Part shown: piece by piece, positions 1 through 9,700 of the stretch | Numbering within the stretch: position 1 is the first letter of the stretch | Layout: every line of letters begins with the position of its first letter | Origin: Lactuca virosa | Taxonomy: Eukaryota > Streptophyta > Magnoliopsida > Asterales > Asteraceae | Assembly (NCBI GenBank): GCA_928212115.1 | Contig: CAKMRJ010005745.1 | Location: 94,355,129 to 94,419,128 of the forward strand | Reading direction: 5' to 3' | DNA: 64,000 bases | The notes under the pieces: generated by a model | What the model was told of the DNA's origin: nothing | Seen by the model: only the letters and a program-made list of their open reading frames with translations | Database searches by the model: none | Made by a program: the position numbers and the translations under genes

Positions 1-287
1 GATTAGTTCTGTATGCCTTGGAGTCGGTCATTGTTCAGGGTTTCCAAATTTCAACTATAGCGGTTGGATACTCGTTGGCTTAAGGAAAAGTTGAGATTCA
101 TTCTTCAATAGGGCTCGTGATATCTTCTATTTTGGATTCAACATCAGTAAGGGTGGCGGGTCATCAGAGCGGGGTGACTTCCCAATCATTTTTGGGATTC
201 AGAGAGTCCAGTCGGGATCATTTAGTTTGGTAAAGGAGATTTAAGGAATGATTTCGAGGACGAAATCGAATTTAAGTGGAAGAGAGT
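1..287 (+). mobile_element. Gypsy element B: degenerate 3' tail
   Basis: No open frame of useful length is present. The stretch ends in a purine-rich tract (276-287, GTGGAAGAGAGT), preceded by the phrase GATTTCGAGGACGAAATC, which is common just after pol in TGTAACACCC-type gypsy elements. It directly abuts the LTR start at 288. I read it as the end of a plus-strand gypsy element whose body lies left of the window. Confidence 0.65.
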
Positions 288-339
288 TGTAACACCCGGA
301 AATTTGAGGAGAAACTTTGGGTATAAATCACCTTTTAAG

Positions 340-500
340 GATTGGACACGGCGTGTTGGAGGCACCAACACGGCATGTCCAGATAAGAAAGACGCGAGTT
401 TCATTATGGGCAACACAACGTGTTTCCTCTTGGAACTTGGCGTGTTGATGGCTGAAATGAAACCCTAATCTTCTGGGTTTTGCTCCATATTTAAAGGAAT
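340..500 (+). promoter_or_regulatory. LTR B promoter: ACACGGCGTGTT motifs and TATA box
   Basis: A TATA-like stretch TATTTAAAGG lies near 489-498. Just upstream are four versions of a palindrome-like motif, the clearest being ACACGGCGTGTTGG at 346-359; others are at 366-380, 411-425 and 436-450. AACACG-G-CGTGTT is an inverted repeat with one central base. A second cluster (1213-1315) lies downstream of the TATA box. Promoter function is inferred from position. Confidence 0.5.
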
Positions 501-1212
501 TAGGAGGCAAGGGTTTGTTCACCCTCAGCCCCCATCAGCCCTTCAAGCCCTGAAAGAAACCCTAATCATCTTCCCTCCCATTTTTGAGCTAGTTTGGTGT
601 TTTTGAAGCTAAAGAAGGAAGAAGGTGGAGTAAGGAAGCAAAGATCCAGCAAGCACCCATTCTTCAGTTTGGCACTCTTCTGGACCTTTGTAAGTGTCCA
701 AGACTCAATTTTTATCATTCAAAGTTGTTAGATCTTGGGTTTTGTCCCTTTTTCTTCTTTTTCTTGAATGTTGAAGCAGTTAGATCTCATAAAGTTTGCA
801 ACTTTATGGATCTCCGGGTCAAGGTGACCTGGTAGTTTCTTGGATCTGGTCTATAATCAAGTTTTGATGCCATGCATAGAGATTAGGTCATAAGTCCTCA
901 TTTTGACCTAATATGGGTTCAATACATGCATTAGACATATATGTCTATAAAACACCAACCTTTGGGATGGTTTTGGTGTTAGACTTACTTCAACAAAGGA
1001 TGGACTTTGGAAATTAAGGATTAAGTGCTTATTGGTTAAGCTCTTGCATTATTAAGCTTTATGGATTGGGTTTTTGGACGTTTTGGGTAGTCCCAATGGA
1101 TAAACTTGGAAACTTTATCCTTCTGGATCACATTTTGGACTAGATCTGAGCTCTGGAGCTCTTGGAATCGAAGAAAACAACTTAATGTATTAAGTTGTTG
1201 GAACTTTGGCAA

Positions 1213-1315
1213 CCATGACGTGTTTTGAAGCCAACACGCCGTGATGGTTGGGATTTGCCCGACTGTTTAGATACTGGCGGAACACGGCGTGGCCAAGGGA
1301 ACACGGCGTGTTGGG
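1213..1315 (+). repeat. Second ACACGGCGTGTT cluster in LTR B
   Basis: Four further copies of the LTR B signature motif: 1213-1227, 1231-1247, 1281-1292 and 1300-1315. They lie in the presumed transcribed part of the LTR, about 0.75-0.8 kb downstream of the TATA-like site. Confidence 0.6.
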
Positions 1316-1659
1316 TCAACATGGACTATTAACCTTGACTTTTGACTTTGACCAAGTTAGACCTTGAGGGTATTTTGGATATTTTGGGATTTTGATGGAA
1401 TTGGTTACTTGGTGGAAATAGGTGTTGGTTGGAGCTGAGATTCGGATTCGGGACCTCATCAGGTTTGATAACATGATATTTGCTGATATGCTGAGTATGT
1501 AATAGATATGCATGATTATGCTAATTATTGATATGCTATTCTGGTAGATCGGTAGGACTACCTATGATTCTGTCTGCATGATTATCTGTATACGTTGTTA
1601 TTTGTAGACATATTATGTTGGGTTGAGGTTGTACTACTTCGTGTTGTAGCCAACAAACC

Positions 1660-1873
1660 CTGGAGCATTCTAGATATGAGCTGAGGGCCGGGTGGGGCAT
1701 GCCAGACTCATACTAAGGGCTTAGATGCATTCCAGAAACGAGCTGAGGACCGACTGGTATGCTAGACTCATACTGAGGGCTTAAGGGTATTGGATCATTC
1801 CAGATATGAGTTGAGGGACGAGTGTGGCATGCTAGACTCATACTGAGGGCACAGTAGCATTCCAGATACGAGC
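1660..1873 (+). repeat. Tandem repeats in LTR B (left part)
   Basis: Degenerate units of 61-70 bp built on GAGCTGAGGRCCG, GGTATGCTAGACTCATACT and GAGGGC start near 1671, 1733, 1803 and 1864. The array is cut at 1873 by copia C, inserted inside the unit that starts at 1864. Confidence 0.75.
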
Positions 1874-2330
1874 TGTTGGGTCAAAAATATGGTTTATACT
1901 TTGCTTTTCTAAGCATTTGTAGTTTTCGGTCTTGGACCGAAAACCATCTTGTGTTTAATTGTAGCTTGGACCGAAAACGCATGTGTTTTCGGTCTAGCAA
2001 TTGGGTTTTCGGTTTGGGCCTTGTATTTTGGGTCCATACCTATATATAGAAGTAAGTGTGAGGGTGTGGGGGTTTGGCTAGAGTGCATGAGAGAAAAGGT
2101 GCTCCATATAAAAAAGGGAAGCCATTGTTGATTAGAGAGAGAAAGTGAGAGAGAGAACTAGTGTGTGTGAATCTTGTGTAAGGATCATCATTCATATCAT
2201 CAATACATTGAAGATTCATCAAGTTCTTCTTCTTCTTCTCCTCCATTCTATCTTGCATCATCCACTTAATTGGGATTCCGCACCATCAAGTGGATCTGAT
2301 TGATACATCAAGCAAATTTAGGGACTTACA
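1874..2330 (+). repeat. 5' LTR of copia C
   Basis: 457 bp, starting TGTTGGGTC and ending ACTTACA. A short open frame of 60 codons here recurs at the same place in the 3' LTR and is not a gene. Confidence 0.9.
1922..2048 (+). promoter_or_regulatory. LTR C promoter: TTTTCGGTC motifs and TATA box
   Basis: CTATATATAGA at 2040-2050 is a strong TATA box. Directly upstream are five copies, in both orientations, of TTTTCGGTY / GACCGAAAAC (within 1922-2017). The same CCGAAA / TTTTCGG words return in the leader between about 2590 and 2760. Confidence 0.6.
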
Positions 2331-2331
2331 G

Positions 2332-2343
2332 TTGGTATCAGAG
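2332..2343 (+). other. Primer-binding site of copia C (tRNA-iMet)
   Basis: TTGGTATCAGAG lies one base after the 5' LTR. It is complementary to the 3' end of plant initiator tRNA-Met, the usual primer of Ty1/copia and many gypsy elements. Confidence 0.85.
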
Positions 2344-2553
2344 TTTGGATCGTATTAATCATTTTGGCAAGATCTGGAGCGTTTTTGGACTTTTTCTTGA
2401 AGGATTTTACATTTTTGGATAGTTTTTGAAAAAATATTGGGGGTTTGCTCTTCGTGTTCTTCATAAAAGTGGCTTTTTGATCGAGTTTTGGAGTTAAAAA
2501 GTCGAAAAAACGTTGTTTTTGGTCGTAATCTGCAAGGGGTGGCGGCGGTTTGC

Positions 2554-2822
2554 GGTCAGCAGCTAGGGCATCCGGAGCATTTTAGGCTGAAATCTTGGAT
2601 TAGGGTTTCCTCGGAGTTTACAGTCGAAAACTAGGGGTTTGCAGCCGGAAGCGAGGGGTTTGCAGCCGAAAACTCATTTGCGGTCAGCAGCGTTTACAGC
2701 CGAAATCCATTTTCGGCCTCGAACGTTTTCGGCTTCGGACATTGCGCACGTGTTCGGTCAGCAATTCTAGCACGTGTTCAGTCCAGTCCTTGCAGGTCAG
2801 CAGCCTCGTTTGCGGTCAGCAG
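2554..2822 (+). repeat. GGTCAGCAG repeats in the C leader
   Basis: GGTCAGCAG occurs at 2554, 2682, 2795 and 2814, with a variant (GGTCAGCAA) at 2756, interspersed with GCAGCCGAAA-type words. The leader up to 3286 has no gene. Confidence 0.7.
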
Positions 2823-3041
2823 TCTTCTTCAGCAGCGAATATATAAAAATCTTGGTGGGTGCAAGGATCGAACCTGGGTCTCTCACACATACAACCCACG
2901 CCCTTACCAATCCGTCTAGCAAGCCACATGTTATACGTCTTCCCGGTTTAGTTCAAGTAGCTTCGCTTTTTCGGTTCTATTTTCGGATTTTTGACAAAAA
3001 TCAATTTTTCGAATTTTAAAATTCTATTTTCTACCCAAAAC

Positions 3042-3248
3042 TTTGACTTTTGATTTTTGACTTCCTAAATTGACTTTTGAACCAAAAAATTGACTTTGAC
3101 TTTCTAGTTTGACCTTTGACTTTAAATTTTGACTTTCTCGTTTAACTTTCAAATTTTCAAGTTTAGCTTTTCGGTTTGATTTTTCAAGTTTGACTTTTTA
3201 AACTTGACTTTTAATTTTGACTTTTTAAACTTGACTTTTAAGGTTGAC
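3042..3248 (+). repeat. TTTGACTTT low-complexity array
   Basis: I count 13 TTGAC pentamers on this strand in about 207 bp, just before the gag start. TTGAC is the core of the plant W-box, but here the array lies in a transcribed leader and may be simple slippage sequence. Confidence 0.75.
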
Positions 3249-3286
3249 TTTCTTGGTTTATATTCAAAGGGCATTTTTTATAAGCA

Positions 3287-4213
3287 ATGAGTTCCTCAAA
3301 CATCCCGGTCACTAAAGTTTCATGTTCTCAATCTTGTGAAGCTACGATTAAATTTCTTTGTGAACAAATTGAGTTACTAAAAAGGGATAATGAGGACCTT
3401 AAATATGAAGGCTATACCCTAAGGAAAGGTCAAAAACCCCTAAAAGCACAACTAGAGGCCAAAACAAATGACTTTAGGAAACTTTAGGAAGAGTACAACA
3501 ATAAATGTGTGAATTATGATTATATCAAGGGAAAACTTGCCAGCTTAAATGTTGACCGTGACACATTGAAAAACAAATTTGAAAATGCAGATTTTAATTT
3601 CAAAAAATTTGATGTGTCGAGTGAGGTAGTTGCGTCCATGATAGAAAAACAATTAACATTTAAAGATAATCAAACCAAGGGTCTATGGTATCACAATGTT
3701 CCACCTCCTTTCAATGACAACTACCCACCCCTTGAGACCAACGATGAAGAGACACCTACTCAGTTTGGCCAAACCCCTGTCCCAGCTTTAGTTAAGACTG
3801 AACCATCTGGGCCTACTGAGGTTATTAAGGTGAATGTTTATAATGCTTCTACTTCATGTGCAGGTAAAGTAGTAGAGGATGAGGACAAGGAGAACATAAC
3901 TAATTCTAGTTCTGCAAATTCTGATGATTGTCAAACCAATAACTCCTTGAACTCAGAATCTGTTGCTTCTAACTCGGTTACTTCGAAACCTGTTGTTGGT
4001 AAATACATGCCACCAAAACAAGCGAAACAAAGTGTCTGCTGCAAGTGTGCTTGTGGGAACAATCAAAGACATGGCAAGGGTACGCAACCAGGGACAGTCA
4101 GAAACAACTACAACGTGAAGAAGCAGACTTGTTTCCACTGTGGGACTCCTGGACACATTGCCAGAAATTGTCCAAATCGCGCATATGTTCCCTACTACGC
4201 ACAAGGATGGTAA
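3287..4213 (+). pseudogene. copia C gag with CCHC zinc knuckle, broken
   Basis: Gag forms the particle that packages element RNA. The frame starts MSSSNIPV at 3287, which fits a gag start right after the leader. It is cut by one TAG stop at 3485-3487 and resumes in the same frame to 4213. The first part is lysine- and glutamate-rich and likely coiled-coil (LCEQIELLKRDNEDLKYEG). A proline-rich stretch (WYHNVPPPFNDNYPPLET) follows, then an acidic linker. A single CX2CX4HX4C knuckle, CFHCGTPGHIARNC, lies near the end. The frame stops soon after, where active relatives continue into protease. The knuckle and the element's architecture make gag very likely; the lineage is uncertain. Confidence 0.8.
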
Positions 4214-4776
4214 AATGCGCCAAGAGGGAGCTTTTCCAAAAGAAACCCTTCGAAGTTACAATCGCGCAATGGTGATTGGAACGCGCAGAAGGACAAGAAT
4301 CCAACTCCCAAGGCCAAGAATCAAAACCCCAAGGTCAAGAAGGGAATGTCTGCCAAGAAGCCAAGTTCAAGAGATGCTCCAGTGAAACCAAGACCAGTTA
4401 GGTCAAAGTCATCTCGGCAGCCGACTTCAAGTTCAAAAGCAAGTGATAAGACACCCAACCGAGCGAGAAAGAAATAGGTTAAACCTGACTACAGATGGGT
4501 TTCGAAGGTTCACTCTCCCAAATCTTCTGATGACTCTAACATTTCTTCATTTTTTGTCTGTGATAAGCAGGATATGTCATGGGAGAGAGTACCGTGTGTA
4601 GATGACAAATGTCAACCCAGTTTCAAAATGGACTGGGTTCCAAAGGCCAACTAATCTCGCACTGTGCTGGAGCAGCTATGGAGGAATATCATCAGACTTC
4701 GGTTTGTTGATAGTGGCTGTTCCAAGCACATGATAGGAGACATCTCTCAACTGTACAACACTCAGAACGTTGTTTA
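4214..4776 (+). pseudogene. copia C protease-like remnant
   Basis: Several frames continue after gag with lysine-rich linker sequence. A recognisable scrap, FVDSGCSKHMIGD, is encoded at about 4704-4742. It matches the [LV]DSG[CA]S[RK]HM active-site region of copia aspartic proteases. Stops occur upstream (4476, 4652) and at 4777. No integrase follows, so the element's pol is deleted from here on. Confidence 0.65.
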
Positions 4777-6842
4777 AGAGCATGTGTCCTTTGTGGGAAA
4801 GGAAGAAAGGAGAGGATCACAAATGGGGATTGTATTTAATGATGTGAAGAATTTTTGGATCTGTTTCGAGATTGAAACACAGTTAAGGCTGAATTCGTTG
4901 TTGCTTGCGTCTTCAATTGCTGACTTTCGGTTTGAATTCTTTCGATACTCCTGAGTTTTTCTTAAAATAATTCGTTTCGAAGACAAATTTTTATTTTTGC
5001 GCATTTATTTTATTTCTTCACTATGCTCAAATTAAGGGGGAAAAATCAAAATACATAAAAAAATTAAGAAAAATCAAAAACACAAAAAATATGTTCTCAT
5101 GATTGTTAGTTTGTATGTGCTTATTTGGGAAATGATATAAGATTTAGTGATAAAGGGCAAGTCAAATTGCTTGACAACTTTGATCCCAAAAGTTATCGTA
5201 TTTTACTTTTGTTTTTGTTAAATGTGTTCATATTCTCTTATATGCACAAATATAGAGGGAGAAATTAAAAAAAACAAAAATCAGAAATTTTCAAAAATAC
5301 AAAAATATGTTTATTTTTATTTGTCTTTGAATTAAAAGAAAATCAAACAAATATCATAAAATTTCAAAAATACAAAAAAAAATGTTTATTTATGTTTTTA
5401 TTTCTTTTTCAGAAAAATCAAAAATCCAAAAATACTTTTATTTTTTTCTTAATGTGCTAAGCTTACTTTTATTTTTTGTGTTTATCTCAAAAATTTTCAT
5501 TTGTCTTGAAAAGTGAATTCAGAAGAAGATGAGACTCAAGGAGACTGTATCGAAATATTCTGAGCAAGGAGAAGAAACCTGAAAGTGGAAAGGAATTGAC
5601 GGTCATTACACTTCACACTACTTTTACAAGGAATTGACGGAAGATTCAAATGTGAGTGATAAACTCTTCTATATTGAGACATATACCAGTCTTAATAGGA
5701 GTCTTCGCATCAAATGTTAATGATTAAAGGTCATTTTCATCATGACCAATGTGAAACACCCAACCATTTTTCACCCATATCTAAAATTTTCTCCATCAAA
5801 TCACTTCCACGTACCGGTACCCCTTGAGGTTCGAGTATAAAACAACTCGGCTGACGGTTGCCAAAAAGTTTGTGTTTATGATCTTAGATGTCGTTGTCAC
5901 CATGACTCTAAGTGAAACCCAAAATCCAAAACCATTTATTTCTGAATTGACGGTGAACATTATTTTTAATGTTCTATATTTCACCCATGAATTGACGGAT
6001 AATGGCTCATATCTAGTGTGACATTGTACAAAATGCCAGTCAGGCAACTTCTTTCTAAGAACTGTCGTATCTAAGGAATTGAAAGTCTGAAACGGTACAA
6101 ATTGTCAGATTGGTCTTGTCAGCTTTCTTTACCTAAGAACTGTCACGGCACCAGGGCGATTCACCCATCAGGGAAACAGGTATCACCGAACGTCTCGCCA
6201 AGGGCCAAGTTAACTCGTTAACTTGATAACTGTATTGAGATCTATGATCAAGGATATACAGCGGCTAACATCAAAACTAGCCACGAGTAGTTCTCCGATA
6301 CTCAGCAAATCGCAGTGCGTTCCTCCGAGTTCACACAAATACTGCGAGAAGTCTCTTTCTGAGCCAAGGATTCATCCTTGAACAACTGTGGTGAGAAGGG
6401 TCTTTATGATTCTTTATGTGATCTACATGGACTTTTTAGTCACGGTTACTTCTCAAGACGCATCAATGATCATTCAAGAACATTCATTCGAAGGAACTAG
6501 AAGTGAAGATCATTTTTCAACATATAACCTTTCAACCCCAGAAGCAAGGTGAATCTGACTTGAAGATTATGTGACAAGTTGAATTAAAGCCTCCTCAATC
6601 AATTTGCTGCTATCTATGTACCTGCTGAAGTGATCCAAAAGTTTCATTCTCTGTTCTCTCTGAAAAAGCCTCCACACCCAACGTGCGTTCAAAGTCAAAT
6701 TTTTGAAGAAATGCCCGCCTGTTCAAGATGAATTCATTCACATAGAATATTCATTTATTCATCTTGAATTTGTGAAGAATTTGAAGAATAACGCTGAAGC
6801 CAAGCTCAAAGTGAAGATTGACAAGAAAGGCAAGCTACATTT
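4777..6842 (+). other. Non-coding 3' interior of copia C
   Basis: No family-level coding signal is visible. The part from 5030 to 5500 is A-rich, with recurring AAAAATCAAAAA and TTTCAAAAATACAAAAA. The decamer GAATTGACGG occurs four times: 5593-5602, 5631-5640, 5944-5953 and 5989-5998. The rest (6000-6840) is mixed sequence without long frames. It may be spacer or the remains of a third coding region; I cannot tell. Confidence 0.5.
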
Positions 6843-6843
6843 T

Positions 6844-6897
6844 TAGGGGGAGTTTGTTGGGTCATAAGAAAAGAAAGCTATAAACCAAGGGGGAGAT
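6844..6897 (+). other. Duplicated polypurine tract of copia C
   Basis: The tract AAGGGGGAGAT at 6887-6897 directly precedes the 3' LTR and should prime plus-strand DNA synthesis. About 43 bp upstream, TAGGGGGAGTTTGTTGGGTC (6845-6864) repeats both the purine tract and the first bases of the LTR. Confidence 0.75.
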
Positions 6898-7354
6898 TGT
6901 TGGGTCAAAAATATGGTTTATACTTTGCTTTTCTAAGCATTTGTATTTTTCGGTCTTGGACCAAAAACCGTCTTGGGTTTAATTGTAGCTTGGACCGAAA
7001 ACGAATGTGTTTTCGGTCTAGCAATTGGGTTTTTGGTTTGGGCCTTGTATTTTGGGTCCATACCTATATATAGAAGTAAGGGTGAGGGTGTGGGGGTTTG
7101 GCTAGAGTGCATGAGAGAAAAGGTGGTCCATATCAAAAAGGGAAGCCATTGTTGATTAGAGAGAGAAAGTGAGAGAGAGAACTAGTGTGTGTGAATCTTG
7201 TGTAAGGATCATCATTCATATCATCAATATATTGAAGATTCATCAAGTTCTTCTTATTCTTCTCCTCCATTCTATCTTGCATCATCCACTTGATTGGGAT
7301 TCCGCACCATCAAGTGGATCTGGTTGATACATCAAGCAAATTTAGGGACTTACA
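6898..7354 (+). repeat. 3' LTR of copia C
   Basis: 457 bp, the same length as the 5' LTR, followed by the target copy CGAGC (7355-7359). Confidence 0.9.
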
Positions 7355-7580
7355 CGAGCTGAGGATTGGTTGGTATGCTAGACTCGTACTGAGGATCGAA
7401 CATTTATATTCTAATCCTATGACTGATTGGACTAGGGAGCAAGCCAGACATAAGTTATGGGCCCGAGGGCAAGCTAGACTTATGTTGTAGGCTCAGGAGC
7501 AAGCCAGATATAGCTGAGGGCCCGATAGGTAAGCCAGACTCATACTATGGGCTCAGGGGTAATCCAGTCTTTTAGCTGCG
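7355..7580 (+). repeat. Tandem repeats in LTR B (right part)
   Basis: This is the array continued on the far side of copia C: CGAGCTGAGGATTGG, then further units with GCAAGCCAGACATA, CAAGCTAGACTTATG and AAGCCAGACTCATACTATGG. The first five bases (CGAGC) are the second target copy made by C. Confidence 0.7.
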
Positions 7581-7869
7581 GACCCAATACATGTTATTAT
7601 TTGAATATGTTATTTATTCGTGTGTTGGTATTTTGGGGGAACTCACTAAGCTTTATTCTTACAGTTTCAGTTTATTGTTTCAGGTGCTTCAGATGATTGT
7701 AGCAAGGCGAAGGCGTGACCGTACACGTCCTTGGTTTTACTATCGATTGCATATTGGGAGACTCTGATTTTAAATAATGTTTTGGAAACAATGATTTTGT
7801 AAACACCTTTATTAGTAAATGGGTTGTCTTTAAAAGTTTAAAATTTTCTTGAAATTTTTGGATGTTGCA
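7581..7869 (+). other. Terminal part of LTR B
   Basis: This is the non-coding end of the LTR. It holds GGGGAACTCACTAAGCTTTA, typical of the late part of this LTR class, and then AT-rich sequence. I see no gene. Confidence 0.6.
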
Positions 7870-9700
7870 AAATCCTATTTTGGAATACCTTCAATCCTTC
7901 ACTATTTGTACCGAATACCAACGTTTTGCCTAAATGTTCTTCCTTTCGGTCATTCTTCTCTAAAGCTTCTTCCTGAGCTTTTTTGATGCTTTCCACAATT
8001 GTTAAGACAACTTCTATTCTTAACGCAATGTGGCCTTTTTCTTTCCAGGTTTACTTTTCGACTTAGAGCATCAACTATGACATTTGCTTTACCAGGGTGG
8101 TAAAGTGTCTCGCGGTCATAATCCTTGAGCAATTCTAGCCAGCGTCGTTGTCTCATATTCAATTCCTTTTGATCAAAGAGATACTTAAGACTTTTATGAT
8201 CAGTGAAGAGTTTGCACTTTGTGCCATAAAGATAATGCCTCCTATCTTTAATGCGAATACTACCGTTGCTAACTCCAGATCATGAGTGAGGTAGTTCTTT
8301 TCGTGCTCTTTCAATTGTCGAGATGCATATGCTATCACTTTATCTCTCTGGGTCAGAACACAACCTAACCCAACTCCAAATGCATCGATATAGACTGCGA
8401 ACTCTCAACTTCGTCAGGTAAAGAAAGAATCAGTGCTTCACACAACTTCTTCTTTAATTTCTTGAATGCTTTTTCATGTTCCTCACTCCATGTATATGTA
8501 GCTCCTTTATGGGTCAAAGTTGTCAATAGAGAATCTATCGAGGAAAAACCTTGGATAAATCTTCAGTAATATCCAATTAATCCCAAAAAACTACGAATCT
8601 CAGTGGGACTTTTTGGTCATTCCCATTTCATCACTGCTTCTATCTTTGCTGGATCAACCATTATCCCTTCCTAGTTAACCACATGACCTAAGAATTGGAC
8701 TTCTTGAATCCAAAAATCACATTTGTAAAACTTTGCATACAACTTCTCCTTCTTTAAAACTTCTAATACTTCTCGCAGGTGCTTGCCATGCTCCTGCTGG
8801 CTCTTTGAGTAAATCAGAATGTCATCTATGAACACTATTACGGATTTATCAAGGAATATTTTACAAACCCTGTTCATCAAATCTATAAATGTTGTTGGAG
8901 CATTGGTTAGTCCAAATGACATAACCAAGAACTCATAGTGTCTGTATCTCATCCTGAATGTGGTCTTCTCAATATCTTGCTCTCTCACCTTCAGCTGATG
9001 ATATCCTGACCTAAGATCGATCTTTGAGAAATAGCTTGAACCTTGCAGCTGATCGAATAGGTCGTCAATCCTTGGCAATGGATACTTGTTCTTTACCGTT
9101 TCCTTGTTCGGCTCTCTATAGTCTATGCACATCCTCATGCTTCCATCCTTCTTCTTCACGAATAACACCAGAGCTCCCCAGGGTGAAGAACTAGGTCTAA
9201 TGAAACTGATGTCCAATAACTCCTGAAGTTGCATCATAAGCACCTTCATCTCTGTTGGTGCTAATTGTTATGGTTCTTTCGCAATTGGAGTCGATCCTAG
9301 CAACAAGTCTATTCATAACTCTACTTGTCTATCATGGGGCAATCCAGGAAGATCTTCGGGAAAGACTTCCGGATAGTCACACACCATTGGTATTCTTTGC
9401 ATCTATTTATTTTCCTTCTTTGCATAGATCACAAATTTCAAGTATGATGTACATCCTTTGGACAGACATTTTCTGGCTTTCATCAGGGAAATGATTCCAG
9501 ATTTTACTCTACGTTTGTCCCCGTACACCATAAACGACTCTTTTCCAGGCGGGTTTACTCTCACCATATTCTTCCTGTATAGTATCTCGGCATCGTTTGC
9601 ACTAAGCCAATCCATTCCTAGTACGATGTCGAATCCGTTCAATTCGATAGGAAACAGCTCCTCGTGGAATTTATTTCCGTTCAAATCGATGACGATGTTT
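7870..9700 (-). pseudogene. Gypsy A pol: protease end, RT, RNase H, integrase start
   Basis: Reverse transcriptase is clearest at 8671-9249. It has KKKDGSMRMCIDYREPNKETV-type fingers, the palm motif SKIDLRSGYHQL, the helix MSFGLTNAPTTF and the catalytic box VFIDDILIYS, so the two palm aspartates are kept. The protease-RT linker with GFDIVLGMDWLS lies at 9403-9684. RNase H, ending YHPGKANVIVDALSRK, is at 7950-8162. The pieces lie in different frames with stops between them, so the gene is dead. The mutated catalytic residues are mainly in the protease (see the gag entry). Confidence 0.85.

Larger units (their letters stand above)
1874..7354 (+). mobile_element. Complete non-autonomous Ty1/copia-like element C
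   Basis: Two 457-bp LTRs (1874-2330, 6898-7354) differ at about 13 positions by eye (about 97% identical). They start TGTTGGGTC and end ACTTACA. The 5-bp target duplication CGAGC lies at 1869-1873 and 7355-7359. A primer site matching initiator tRNA-Met follows the 5' LTR and a purine tract precedes the 3' LTR. Inside are a broken gag with a CCHC knuckle and a protease-like scrap. I find no integrase, reverse transcriptase or RNase H, so C must have moved with enzymes supplied by another element. It sits inside the tandem repeats of LTR B. Confidence 0.88.
288..7869 (+). repeat. 3' LTR of gypsy B, split by copia C
   Basis: The LTR starts TGTAACACCC at 288, right after the purine tract, and ends GATGTTGCA at 7869, where minus-strand gypsy A coding sequence resumes without a gap. 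Its own sequence is 288-1873 plus 7360-7869 (about 2.1 kb). The rest is copia C and one target copy. The terminal GTTGCA looks like a decayed GTTACA. The 5' LTR and the element's target duplication lie outside the window, so the right edge rests on the coding-sequence boundary of A. The 3-prime flank AAATC (7870-7874) would be one target copy. Confidence 0.75.

Noticed and set aside
1949..2131. 60-codon frame repeated at 6973-7155
   Set aside because: LTR sequence of copia C in two copies; it includes the TATA box.
1874..7354. Element C as an endogenous pararetrovirus
   Set aside because: It has two LTRs, a target duplication, a primer site next to the LTR and a purine tract. No movement protein or RT is visible.
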